Assembly: GCA_043228905.1 (NCBI GenBank)
Contig: JBHGNT010000010.1
Coordinates: 6,882,001-6,946,000 of the forward strand
Length of the DNA: 64,000 nt
Source of the DNA: Azolla caroliniana
Lineage: Eukaryota; Polypodiophyta
Direction of reading: 5' to 3'
This document shows, piece by piece, positions 30,583 through 42,083 of the stretch. Made by a program: the position numbers and the translations under genes. Each line of letters opens with the position of its first letter. Within the stretch, counting starts at the first letter, position 1. The notes under the pieces were generated by a model. That model had not been told where the DNA came from and searched no databases. It saw only the letters and a list, made by a program, of their open reading frames with translations.

Positions 30583-33500
30583 TCACATGTCCGTTGGTCC
30601 TCCCGGACCCTTACCGGCCTCATTCTCTCCGGTTCCCGGCTTGCCGTCTCTGATGTCTTGGTGGTTGCCGTCGGTCCTTTGCTCAAACGGGTTCTTAGGC
30701 ATCGGTCCTCTATATGCCTTTAACCGGAATCCGTTGACCCATTTGCCCAGCACTTCGCCGACAAGTGTCCCCAACTGGTAGGACCCATTATACTCCCGTG
30801 TTAGCCAATATGGTCCGGTCCATCTAAACCTTAGTTTACCCGGCATCTTGCCCATCCGGGTTTGGAATACTAACACTGGTTTGCCGATTGCGAACATTTT
30901 TTCGTTACCTTTCCTATGCCGGTCGACGAATGCTTTCCGTCGCCGTTGCTCCAATTCTAAATGTAGGATGATGGCCAACCGTTGTTCCTCCAGCTCACAC
31001 AGCATTGTCAACCTTATTGTCTCCGACTCCTTCTCGTTCAGCCGTTCTCGTAGCTGGATCCGTAAGCTAGGTACTTGAAATTCTACCGGCATGACCGCCT
31101 CGAGTCCGAACGCCAACCGGAACGGTGTTGTTCAGATGCTCGTTTTGTATGCCGTCCGGTATGCCCAAAGCGCGCTATGTAGCTTTGTGTCCCAATCTGT
31201 CCGGTTCTCGTTGACGATCTTCCGAAGGATGTTCTGGAGCGTCTTGTTTGTTGATTCCGCTAATCCGTTCGCCTGTGGATAGTAAGGTGTGCTTCGTTTG
31301 TGGACCACGGCATAGAAGGTCGTTAGGCTTTCCACTACTTGTCCGAGAAAGTGCCCCCCTTGGTCACTTATCAATTCAATGGGGCATCCGTAACGGCACC
31401 AGATGTACTCATATAGAAACTTTGCCATTGACGCAGCGGTGTTATCCCGTAAAGCTTTGGCCTCCACCCATTTCGTGCAGTAATCCGTAGCAACGATAAC
31501 GTACCGATTACCCGTTCTCATTGCCGGTGGCTTGAACGGTCCTACAAAGTCCAGGCCCCACTTTTGGAATGGCTCGAGTGGTAGTACCGGCTGGTGTGGC
31601 ATACGAGCCTGCTCTGTTGGCTGGCCCATTCTCTGGCATAGGTCACATTCTTTTGCGTACCGTACCGCATCTCTTAATGTCGTTGGCCACCATAGGCCAC
31701 TTTGCCATATTTTTCTGGCTGTCGCATCTCCGGCATAGTGACCTCCGGCAACTCCGCAGTGGACTTCCCTCAGTATCAGTTCCTTTTCATCACTGCGCAC
31801 CGCCCGTCTCCATATGTCGTCAGCGCCCTTGTGGTATAGTGTGTCTTGCAGTAAGCAGAAATGTCGGCTTTGTACCGCCAGGCGTTTCCGTTCGTCCCGG
31901 TTCAGCTCTTCCGGAGGCAGTCCTGTGCTCAGAAACTGGTGCATATTTGTGAACCACTTGTCTTCCTGGGCCACTGTCTCATCTGTTGCCGTCTCCGTAG
32001 TGACTCGAAACAGCTTCGCATCCGGAAACTCATCCGGTACTCCGTCACCCGTCTCTCCGGACTCCAATCGGCTTAAGTAATCCGCTACGGCATGTTGTAT
32101 ACCGGATCGGTGGAATATTTCAAACTCGAACTCCTGTAACAATAAGGTCCACCGGGCCAATTTGCCGATGAGTGACGCCTTGGACACCAGGTAAAGGAGT
32201 GCCGAATGATCTACATGGAAGGAAAACTTCCTTCCCAATAAATAGTGCCGAAACTTTGTCACACTGTAGATCATTCCTAGAGCTTCCCGTTCCGTAGTAG
32301 AGTAGTTCCGTTCTGCTTGGGATAGCTTCCGGCTGGCATAGTACACTGGCCGGTACCACTTTGGTTCCGTAAGCTGCATCAGTACGCTTCCGATTGCGAT
32401 GTCGGAGGCATCCACGAACACGTGAAATTCTTTACTCCAATCTGGAGGTTGTACTACCGGTGCCTGCGACAATAGTACCTTGAGGGCCTTATACGCCCTA
32501 TCCTCAGTATCGGTCCACAGGAATGGTGTCAGATGTACGGCGGCATGCAACGGTGTAGCCAGGTCGGCCAAGTATTGGAGCATCTGGCTGTGCCACCGGA
32601 TCTGGCCTAAGAACCGGCTTAATGCCTTTGCCGTTGCTGGCGCCGGTGCTTCTAATATGGCTTTCACTTTGTCCGGGTCGACTGCAATACCTTCCTGGCT
32701 CACGATATGTCCTAATAAAGTTCCACTGGACACGCCAAATACACACTTTGCAGGATTCAAGCTTAGCCGGTACGCTCTACACTTTTCTAGACAAAGACAG
32801 AGGTGCTGAAAATGGTCCTCCTCCCGGCTATAGACGGCGAAATCGTCAAGGAAAACCTGCATAAAAGCCGGTATATATTCTCCAAAGATTTCCATGATGA
32901 TTCGTTGAAACGTTGCCGGTGCCGTTTTGAGTCCGAACATCATCACCACGGCCACAAACACCCCCCATTCGGTGACGAATGTCGTTTTCTCTTGGTCGTG
33001 GGGGTGCATCCGGATCTGATTATACCCGCTGAATCCGTCTAGGAAGTTATAGACCTCGTGGCCGGCGACGGCATCCAACACTCCATCTGTGAACGGAAGT
33101 GGAAACGCATCCGTTACCGTAGCCACATTGAGTTTCCGGTAGTCCACGCAAACTCGAATTTTTCTGTTCTTCTTCGGTACGACTACGATCGGGCTCAGCC
33201 ATGTCGCTTTCTTTATCGGACGGATAAAGCCAACTCTTAGCAGTTTGTCGATTTCTTCCTTGACCTTGGCAACATAATTGGGATTCATCCGGTACCGTCT
33301 TTGTGCCACTGGTTTTGCGTCCTTGCTCAAGTGCACTTGATGCTGGTATAACTGAGGGTCGAGTCCTCGCATGTCTTCGTATGACCAGGCGAATACGTCG
33401 CGAAATTCCATGAGAAGTGTTATCATCGCCGTTTTGTCTCCAGACTTCATCTCCTTGGCGATGTGCACCGGTTTTGCTTCGTCCGTGGTGCCTAAATTCA

Positions 33501-36357
33501 CCTCTTCCAGTTGCGATGCTTTTACGCGCTGTGAAACGGCCATTTCCTGTTCCAACGCTTCCTGCGCTTGCCGTAACTCCCGGATTGCGTCTTTATCCGG
33601 TTCTGCTTCCGCCTCTTCCGGTTGCGGTAAGTACGGTGCTACGGCTTCGGCAATGTCAATTTCGAAGAGGGGTATGATCTTCGGGTTTTCCTGCAGGTAT
33701 TGAGCTTCTTCTTCGTCCGCTAACCCTTCGAGCATGTTGACGCATTCCGCATACAACGGTGTACATTCCTTGCCAGTGCTCGTCCTTGGCTGTGTTGGTA
33801 CCCGTACCTTGGCTTTTCCTCGCCGGAAGGTAATTATATTTTTTCGCCAATTCTGTTTGATATGTGCCGTTTTCAACCATGGCCGCCCCAGCAATAGTGG
33901 GTATGCGCCTTGTGCCTGTAATTGTAGCACTACGGCCGAGATGTGAAATGTATGCCCGCCGACGGTGACTTCTAATTTCCGTATTAATCCTGTCGGCCGC
34001 ACTGAGCTTGTATCGGCCATCCGCAACCAGAACGGACACGGCTCCCACTCGTGGATTCCTAGGTCCTCACACGTCCGGAGGCTTATTACATTTACCCCAG
34101 AGCCTCCGTCTATAACTGTGTCGGGGAGTTCTTTCCCTTTTACAATGGCAGTGATTACCGGACTGCTGGTGTCTACCACTGTTGGTCCCTCCTCCGGATT
34201 CGAGAAGAGTACCGGTGCCGGTGATGGTTCTCCTACCGTCATGGCCGTCTTCAGTCCTTCCGTGAATCTTGGCACAAGTTGTAGGAGTCTTCCTAGTGGT
34301 AACGTAATCTGGCATTCTTGCAACGCCTGCCATGTCTCATTCTCGGAGTGACTACCGCCGGCAAGCCCTGCGGTGTTCTCCTTTTGCTGCTGTAAGTCTG
34401 TGACATTCTGCTCGTTTGCTTTCTTTACCCATTCCGTTGCTTGTTTCCGGATGGTCTCCTGTGTCTCCCATTCTTTGGCCATGCCCTTCGACCTTGTGGT
34501 CACCTGCTGCAGGTCTGCCACCTCAGGGACTACCATATTTACCGCCGGTCGTTTTTCATAGCTCTTCACCGGGCATTGGTTACTATAATGGCCTTCCTGT
34601 CAGCAGTAGTAGCAGTAGGCTTTTCGGGCATTGCTAGATTCGGCATTGTCTGTTGTACCCGGGGCAGGTCCTACGGTACGCGCGGGGTTTTGTACCGGTT
34701 GGCTACTTGGAGCTCCTTGTTCTGGATCCCGAGGGTAGCCTCCTTTTTTAAAATTCCGTTTTTTGTTAAAGCTCTTCTTATTACGGTACTCTTGACGGGG
34801 TTGCCCGTTATATCTGTCGTATTCCTCCCGTTGTTGACGATACCCGGGGGAGTGCTCCCGGTCGTACTGTTCGTATCGTCTATTGTAATCCTGGTACCGA
34901 TCATGCCGGTCATAGTTATCTCGCCGATCACCGTACCGGACATCATTTTCCCGTCGCTCGCCATACCGGACATCCTGTGCCGGTCGGTCACGGTCCATTC
35001 GCCGCCAGCGTTCGTCTTCTTCAGCCCGGCTGCTGCGTGGCTCAATTTGTCAGACGGGCGGTGCTTGCCGAGTCAACAGATTATACTCACACCTATCCGT
35101 CGTATGGCTCTTGGATTGACAGATTACACATTGCGTCCTCATAGTGCATTCTAGAGCCGAGTGTCCAGAATTCAAGCAGGTTGTGCACTGTATTGCTTGC
35201 CAAAACCGGAGGTCTTCATCGGACGGTAACGCCCGTTGAAGTGCGCCCAGTGTGAGCCAGGAGCTTGTCTTTTCCATCTCTTTCACCCGGTCAATGACCT
35301 GGTCGATGGTACTTGTGCGGAAATCGATTACCATGCAAACCGTGCGTAGGGGTTCCCGGAGCGCGTTTATGAATATCGTCCGTAATTCCTCCTCCGGGGG
35401 TGCACGGGCAAGCTGACTATGCATCCGTTGAAACCGGATGACAAATTGGGGAATGCTCTCCCCTGCCTCTTGCCGGATGGTATAAAATAAGCCTACCATT
35501 ACGGTCTGGTCCACCTCCTTTTGAAAAAAATGCATGAATTTAGCTTTTAAATCTGCAAAGGTGTTGATGGTAGACGGGTCCTGCGTCCGGCGCCATCTTG
35601 CTGTCGGTCCCTCCAATGTGACGCCAAACTCTGCTATCTTAGAGCGTTCTTCTTCCTCCGGTGTCAGTCGCTGGGACACATGGTTGGCTTCCCATGTCTG
35701 TTCAAAGGCGTGCACATGAGCTTCCGCGTCTGGATCATCTCTATACTTGGAGTACTGGAACGGCATGTCGTCGTCTGGTATCGGTGCGCGGGCTGGTAGT
35801 GTTGGTGCTCGTTCCGGAATTTTCTCCGATGTCGGTGGTCTTTCCCAATTTGATTCCGGTGTCGGTTGTTTCTCTTCCTTTGGTGACGGAGGCCTCTCCT
35901 CTTCGACTTCCGGTGTCGGAGGTCGTTCTTCTTCTACTGGTTCCGTGGGTTCCAGCGTTAGCACTTCCGGTTCCGGTTCCGGTGTCGGTAAGGTATCCGA
36001 TCCTTCGTCCTCCGGTCCGCCCGGGGTTTCGTTACTGCTACGGTAGTTCGTGTGCACGTTGTATTCCCCTTCGGAGTCCGATTCATATGCTGAAAAGGCC
36101 TCTGCTTCGCCTTCTCCGTTTGCCAACGTATGGAGAAGGGATTTGGTTTCCCGGAGGCTGCTTAGGCTGCTGCCGTCGTCCGGGTGCGATGTTTGTTGTA
36201 ACCAGAGGGAGTCCTCCGCTACTCTCCGGATTACGTTGGAAAACGAGCGATCCGCTCTAATTTCCTGCGCTGCTTGCTGGAAAGCCTCGCGTCTCCTTTG
36301 CCTTTCGGCAAGGCGTCGAGTTCGATCTGTAACCAAGTCGTGCGTTGATCTAGACAT
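30583..36357 (-). pseudogene. Element B gag-pol, three in-frame stops
   Basis: One frame from ATG 36357 to 30583 (about 1924 codons) with stops at 35050-35052, 34600-34602 and 31132-31134, all TGA. Domain order equals that of A: gag with CTTCLNSGHSALEC and CVICQSKSHTTDRC, third knuckle broken by the second stop, protease with IDGGSG near 34130, RT with FLDDF near 32850, RNase H with VDASD near 32405, integrase finger (HCGVAGGHYAGDATARK) and core. The third stop lies just after the core, at TSI. Very similar to A over its length. No frameshifts were found, only nonsense changes, so the copy decayed slowly after insertion. Confidence 0.9.
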
Positions 36358-36390
36358 CCATCCGTGCCGTCGTTCGCTGCAAAAACAGGA

Positions 36391-36403
36391 ATCGTGGTCG
36401 CCA
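36391..36403 (-). promoter_or_regulatory. Element B primer binding site, tRNA-Arg(UCG)
   Basis: TGGCGACCACGAT on the minus strand, seven bases inside the 5' LTR; the same 13 bases as in element A. Confidence 0.9.
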
Positions 36404-36410
36404 AAAACTG

Positions 36411-36844
36411 TGTTAACTCTTCGGGCCGGACAATGGCCTAACACAGGGTGTCTACGTGAGACACTTCACCAAAGGGTGTTACGGCAACCGGATTAGACTT
36501 CAACGCTTAATCCGACTTAGTTAAGTTACTTATTAGGATCGTCTTTCATAACACGCGTAAGATATAACAATTAAGACAGAACGGCAATTAACACAGAGAT
36601 ATAACAACGCTTAAGCTTTCATTAATTAACCGCTAACTATTACATTGTATCCGGGCCTTTAAATAGGTTTCCGGTCTGTATTACAAAACGGTGCCATCCG
36701 CACCTGTTCGGGATCGGTCCGGATCCGGAACGGCATACCGATTCCGGTCCGTCCGTCCACACTCATAGCTTAATTACAACCACATTCCTACTACTTAATT
36801 AGCTCTCCGTTTCCCACTCTGGACTCCTTTGCCGACCGGTAACA
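36411..36844 (-). repeat. Element B 5' LTR (434 bp)
   Basis: Direct copy of 26945-27378 with about seven substitutions. Followed by TCAAG. Confidence 0.95.
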
Positions 36845-36849
36845 TCAAG

Positions 36850-37500
36850 GCTCTAGTGGCCCACGTGATTCAAGGACGCATACGAATATGTACGCCATTG
36901 TGATGAGTGCCAAAGTTTCAAACACTCCCAAAAGGCGAACTTTAACACCTTGAATCTAGTAGTGGTTTCACAACCCTTCGAGAAATGGGGCATCAATTTC
37001 ATTAGACCCATTAGTCTGGCCTCCAAGCTCAACTAGTACAAAATCTCTACCATAGACTACACCACCAAGTGGGCTGAAGCAAAAGCTTACCCGACACACA
37101 TACCACCACCAAGTTGTTATAGGAGCACATCATTGTGGGTTTTGGGTGCCCAATCGAGATAATACGGGACCAAGGTTCTCATTTCTTAAATGAGGTGATA
37201 GCCCATCTATTAGGGGAATTCACGATCAAACACAGGAAGAGCTCCCCTTATTACCCTCGTTGTAATGGTCAAGCAAAGAGCACCACAAAGTGTTGTGAGC
37301 AATGCTCACAAAGATAATAGTAGCTTTGCAGTATGATTGGAGCACTAAGTTGCATGCGGCATTATGGGCCCTCCACACCTCTTATAAGATTGAAACAATC
37401 CTATCAGTTGAATTCAAACTCCTCACACACCATTCAAACTCGTATACGGGAAAGAAGCGGTCCTACCAATTGAATTCCTCTTCCCCAATCTCAAAATCTC
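36850..37500 (+). pseudogene. Old gypsy integrase, right part (K)
   Basis: Continues the frame interrupted by element B: CDECQSFKHSQKAN completes the zinc finger, then VVSQPFEKWGINFI, DYTTKWAEAKAY and PIEIIRDQGSHFL of the catalytic core. At the third catalytic site GQAKSTTK has Lys where Glu is expected. Ends in WSTKLHAALWALHTSYKI. Several stops and shifts. An old, dead copy. Confidence 0.8.
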
Positions 37501-37509
37501 CATACAAGA

Positions 37510-37960
37510 GTGATGGGACGACAACCCACTACCATCATGTTTGGAGAACTTGGAACACCTTTGACGGCAATTGTTGACACTGGCACCTCATCGACCCTGC
37601 TTTCTTTCGAGAGATGGGAACTTCTAGGTTTCCCCGACCTAGAAGTATGCAATCACGTGTTTCATGGGTTTGATGGTTCTATGACATGTTGCTTCGTGCT
37701 ACTTACATGCCACATCAAAACAAAGCACACACACTCAATGTCCGTATGTCCCACCCGTTGTGTTGTACACACCTTGACTCCTTGGGAAATATTGGTGTCA
37801 CAATTGGAAGTGCTTAATCTCGCCGAGCACAAACATTGTCCACTTCCTCACCTCTACAGGCATGCACACGGAACGAATGACCGTCATCAAACCATCACAA
37901 GTCAATATGACCGTGGAGCCATTCGACCACGTCATAGATAGCCCCAACACACCACCCACA
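37510..37960 (+). pseudogene. Retropepsin-like fragment
   Basis: Open for 143 aa. GTPLTAIVDTGTSSTLLSF carries a D-T-G-[TS]-S active-site loop, followed by a beta-strand-rich stretch and TPWEILVSQ, where a protease would have its second conserved turn. It lies after an integrase on the same strand, the reverse of the normal order. It may belong to a second element, or to an extra 3' ORF. No zinc finger or RT follows. Confidence 0.45.
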
Positions 37961-38480
37961 CCCCAAACAGAAACCACCCCTAAACAACCTCGACGTCACA
38001 CACCCTTCAACCCAAAACGTTCAACCAGCAAGAGCAGATAACCTCAGTCGCCCAAATTGCACGAGAGGGTTAACATTCATGCAACTTTCACCGAAGGCCC
38101 TCGAAAAGGGCAACTGGCCATATGGAGAGTGCGTAGTTGGCACGAGGGACTACCCAATTCAGGGTACCCAAACGCAGTCAACTATCCGCAACGACACCCG
38201 TAGGGTCCCGTACCAACACTAACCACAACCGCGCAACACCCACCATTCGGCTTCCGCAATTCCCAACCCCACGTACGAACCGACAAATCCAAACAACAAT
38301 CAAACACCCAGCCCAGGTAAGCTGCTTCAGCACAATCGCGACTAGCCACCAAAAAGACTCAAGCGCTCGGGGGCAAGCTTCCCGTACCTTCATCACACCC
38401 CAATGCAGTACTCCCCCAAGTTTGGGTCCCTAAAGATAGCCGTGCCCCCCTAGGTGCCACCTGACCACATCACAAATTTG
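37961..38480. other. C/A-rich non-coding stretch
   Basis: Rich in CAC/ACC on the plus strand, with no recognisable domain. Possibly the remainder of the retrotransposon carrying the retropepsin-like piece. Confidence 0.4.
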
Positions 38481-38494
38481 GTATGTGTCCTTGG

Positions 38495-39250
38495 CTTTAT
38501 ACATTTGTAGAGGTTTTGGCTTATTCATGTACCAAAGTGTTGTTCACCTTGTGGCTCTCAAGTCATTCTGCATACACCCAATTTGTAATATCAAATGAGT
38601 GTTATGTTGTACCTTGTTGTCATTTTTCATGTATACCCATAATCGTGTTGCAGGAACCTTTGATATTCCACTATGAAGAAGACAATGTTGTGACAAACTT
38701 AACTTATGAACCTCGATGCACCATAAGTTTCCTTAAACCATAGAGTTAGGACACGAACATAATTTAATGACATCACTCTAGTTTAGAGAAATACTAGGAG
38801 AATTTTTACTCCTTATTTCTGACCAAAAACTCTCCCAGATAGGATCTTAAGAAACCTATTTGGATGGATAAGATTTATAGCCATTATATTTCAATTATGT
38901 AAGCACTTTTGCAACAAGTTGACCCATTGATGACCCCTACAATTTACATATTTGCTACATGTTTGTGGCTGTGTAATTTGTAAGCACTTGCCTAATTTAT
39001 GTACAAAAGTGTTATTCACCTTGTAGATCTAGGCCTATACTATTCTTGTTGCATGAAGTTGTGATATGGAAAGTGTATTATGTTATACATTATAATCTTC
39101 CTTAATCCATAGAGCTCGGATATAAACATAATCTAAAAAGGACACAATTCTAAATTAAAAAAAATAATACGAGAAGTTTTATTCCTTTATTTGTGACAAA
39201 AAGTTCTCCCAAATTGGATAAAGAAACCTATCTAGATTGATAAAATTTTG
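38495..39250. repeat. Diverged direct duplication, about 0.4 kb units
   Basis: The string from TCATGTACCAAAGTGTTGTTC (core) near 38526 through the AAACCTATTTGGATGGATAA segment near 38855 recurs in altered form at about 38998-39240 (TTATGTACAAAAGTGTTATTC, then GAAACCTATCTAGATTGATA). An old tandem duplication in intergenic DNA. Confidence 0.6.
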
Positions 39251-39375
39251 ATAACAAAAATAAAGTATATGAGTATGAAATCCACGTCATGGTCTAAAAG
39301 ATATAGAAAAAATTTTGATAACAAAAATAAAGTATATGAGTATGAAATTCACGTCATGGTCTAAAAGATATAGAA
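39242..39375. repeat. 67-bp tandem duplication
   Basis: Two copies, 39242-39308 and 39309-39375, nearly identical (one C/T difference in AAATCCACG versus AAATTCACG). Confidence 0.85.
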
Positions 39376-41130
39376 TTTGATTAAGCACTTGCTTCAAAAG
39401 GTAGAGAAATAGGAAATCATTCTTGTTTTCACTAACATTTAGGTCGACTAACTAGACATCACACATTTTCTCGAAACGGGATGAGCAAGGCAAGAGAAAT
39501 AATGTCATAAACAATTGCTTTGGAGTGTGATATTCTCTACTAATTATTTATAAACAAATGAAGAGACATATGTGTGTACAAGAGAGAGAAAGAAAGTTAT
39601 AATAACATCTTCTGAGACCAAATTTGGCCCATGAGGGGAGAGAGAGAGGTGCATTTCAACCACATTTTTCGAGGAAGGAAAATAAGAAAACCATTATTCG
39701 TGTTTACCAAAATTTGGGATGAATAAGTAGACATCAAGTGGGTATAATAGTTCCACAAAAGGGAACGTGCAATTGTATAGATTTGAGCCTTCTCATCTAA
39801 GAACGTAAATGATATACTTAATTCAGTTAACTTTCGTCGATTTAAATGCTGTCCAATTTATGGTTGTCCCTTTTAACCAAATTTAGTGCTCTAATTTGCA
39901 GATTTGAACTATAGTTATTGAGCTTTTTCAAGCATTTGAAGTGCACAACATATGTATAACTCCATGACAAGGCTTAAACTCCCGTTGAGCTATTTGACAT
40001 TCAATACTATATCCCATTCATCATACCTGCTTATATTTGAACCTCATTCATATTGTTATCACATCTATTATGTCTGCTTTTTGGGTACCAACTATCTTAA
40101 GCACATGTATATATCAATGTTATTGTTCACCTCATTGATCAATGTAATGAGGTTTTGTGAAAGTGAAGTTTATAATAAGTAGTTAGATATGGCAATCGAC
40201 ATCATTGTAGAGTGTAGCAAGTCTCAAACTTGAAATCATGATGTGAAAGCATATAGGGTTGATTGAGATTATGCTATTGGTTTTGACCTTATAGGTATGC
40301 TACAACGCAAAAACACATTTTAGAGAAATACCATTAGGAAAGAGACAAACATTGGCACATTATCCATAAAACAAACACCCTAAAGATGCTAAGTTGCAAT
40401 AGTGGTATTGATAAATTTGCTCTTCTAGTTCCATTTCAAGAAAAATTGCATCCATATTCGTTATGACCTCTAGTGCTTTGCTTCGTTGATTTTCTCGAAC
40501 ATGATTCGCGAGGAGGAGACCATCGTGGTATATGTTTGACAAATGAAGAGGTGGCATAATTGATGTATCCGAAGAGGTGACATAACTAAAGTATGTCCAT
40601 ATGTTTATGGGTTGAGAATGATTTACATGTGATAAAGGGGAAACCCCCGTCCTCACAAATTCAGTGTTATATTATTGTTGCAACTTATAACCACAAAGGA
40701 TTGTACATGCATCACGAATGGAAGGTTGTTTGTTAATAAGAAGTGGGCAAGAGCCAATTATATATAAGAATGTGACCCACCTTCTTAAAGGGTAAAGGCA
40801 AAACACATAGTGGGTGGTACCAAATCATGGGGAACAAGGAGGAAGAGTGACCCGAGTTAGATAGATAAACAACAACACACACACTTGCCTGCGAAATCAC
40901 TTATGTTAGCAGTGTTGACTAGGCCAAGGGCTATTGTGAGGCCGACGCGAGTTTTTTCTAGTACTCAATAATAAAGTGAGCTATCTCGAAAGTTTGCGAG
41001 GAAAAAGAATCAGACACATGGTCATCGACGAGGTGTGGCAGTTACAGTTTAAAGATTCCATCGGTTTGGGAGCTTTTTTTTTGCACAATGTTTATTTTTT
41101 ATTTGGGAGGAGAGAAGGTGTCCTCAGTGG
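39376..41130. other. AT-rich intergenic DNA
   Basis: No gene recognised. A 98-aa minus-strand open frame at 40360-40656 has no known motif and no supporting context. Confidence 0.5.
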
Positions 41131-41140
41131 GGAGAGAGAG

Positions 41141-41344
41141 AGCCCAGATGGATGTAGCTAAGTTGGTAAGGTTGCCCAATGGAGACCAAGTGGTCATGGG
41201 TTCAACCCCTACATTCCACAGTGGCATCTAGTGAAATAGAGATACATATGAAGTATATAATAGAGAGGTGAGGAAATTGGGTTTCACACCCAAGACACAG
41301 TGCTTGTAGTGTTATCGACTTACCGCTAGGGTAAGCTAATTACG

Positions 41345-41346
<2 letters not shown>
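41141..41346 (+). mobile_element. Probable tRNA-derived SINE
   Basis: Has pol III internal promoter elements with normal spacing: box A-like TAGCTAAGTTGG (41155-41166) and box B-like GGTTCAACCCC (41199-41209). About 140 bp of unrelated body follows. Both flanks are GA repeats, which would make a target duplication invisible. The 3' end is uncertain. Confidence 0.5.

Positions 41347-41380
<34 letters not shown>
41347..41380. repeat. (GA)n microsatellite
   Basis: Seventeen or so uninterrupted GA units upstream of MKP1. Confidence 0.95.
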
Positions 41381-41381
<1 letters not shown>

Positions 41382-41457
41382 GGCACACAGAGGGGAGGAA
41401 GAAGAGCACGAGGAGGGCAAAACCATTTGTTTGTTTGTCAGGAATGCTGATCGAACC

Positions 41458-41692
41458 TTTTGGGCATCGTGGGTCCCGGGAGATCTGGCGAAAGAAGAAG
41501 AAGAATGAGGTGTCTTTCACGCTTAGGGGGATTAGATGGGCGGGCGGACAACACCAGACATGCCACACACACACACACACACACAAACATTTGGGCATCG
41601 TGGGTCCCGGGAGATCTGGCGAAGGAAGAAGAAGAACGAGGTGTCTTTCACGCTAGGGGGATTAGATGGGCGGGCGGACAACACCAGACATG

Positions 41693-41721
<29 letters not shown>
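41458..41721. repeat. 132-bp tandem duplication ending in (CA)n
   Basis: Units 41458-41589 and 41590-41721 share TTTGGGCATCGTGGGTCCCG through GACATGCCACACAC with a few changes. Each unit ends in a CA repeat, of different length. Confidence 0.9.
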
Positions 41722-41727
<6 letters not shown>

Positions 41728-41747
41728 AATGAATGTGTAAAAGAGGA

Positions 41748-41810
41748 TGACGTCAGGGGAAGGGATGAGGCTGAGGACGTGGCATCTTTCTTGGTCAAAG
41801 CAATTGACTG
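41748..41810 (+). promoter_or_regulatory. Candidate MKP1 promoter cis-elements (bZIP and WRKY type)
   Basis: TGACGTCA (41748-41755) is a palindromic bZIP/TGA site. ACGTGGC (41777-41783) is a G-box/ABRE core. GGTCAA (41793-41798, a W-box on the minus strand) and TTGAC (41804-41808) are two W-box cores facing each other five bases apart. They lie 530-590 bp before the MKP1 ATG. Occupancy is inferred from motif knowledge only. Confidence 0.45.
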
Positions 41811-41889
41811 ATTCCACTGCTGAATGTGTGTTGTGTGTGTGTGTCTCTCTCTCTAGGCTGAAGCGGTAAAAACAGAGAGAGAAAGAGCG

Positions 41890-41907
41890 ATGAGAGGATG
41901 CCGCTAA
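41890..41907 (+). other. Upstream ORF 1 (5 codons)
   Basis: ATG to TAA encoding five residues, ending inside the first palindrome. Only relevant if the transcript starts upstream of it, which is not known. Confidence 0.3.
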
Positions 41908-41939
41908 CGTTAGCGGCGTGGCGCCGCTAAAGTTAGCGG
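41901..41939. repeat. Twin palindromes upstream of MKP1
   Basis: CCGCTAACGTTAGCGG (41901-41916, perfect) and CCGCTAAAGTTAGCGG (41924-41939, one mismatch) separated by CGTGGCG. Each could be a dimer binding site or, if transcribed, a hairpin. Confidence 0.8.
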
Positions 41940-42083
41940 AGACTCTGCCTCTCCACCACACCACACCCTCCAAAACCAGAAAAGCTTTTTTCTGGATGGA
42001 ATTGTGGGGGAGGGGGGGGGGGGGATTGAGGATTTGTTTTTGATCAGACGACAATTTCTTTTTGGGAGTTTTTCAAGATTAGG

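Larger units (their letters stand above)
26945..36844 (-). mobile_element. Element B: older Ty3/gypsy element of the A family
   Basis: Complete minus-strand element of 9.9 kb with 434-bp LTRs, target duplication TCAAG (26940-26944, 36845-36849), gag-pol and the extra 3' ORF. LTRs differ at about seven positions (near 98.4% identity by eye), so it inserted earlier than A. Gag-pol has three stops; the extra ORF has stops and a frame change. It inserted into an old plus-strand integrase. Confidence 0.95.

Noticed and set aside
40360-40656. 98-aa minus-strand ORF as a gene
   Set aside because: No recognisable domain, no neighbouring exon signals, and AT-rich context; chance open frame is more likely.
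41532-42054. Cys/Val/His-rich open frames over CA and GA repeats
   Set aside because: They are translations of microsatellites and of the 132-bp duplication in the MKP1 promoter region.
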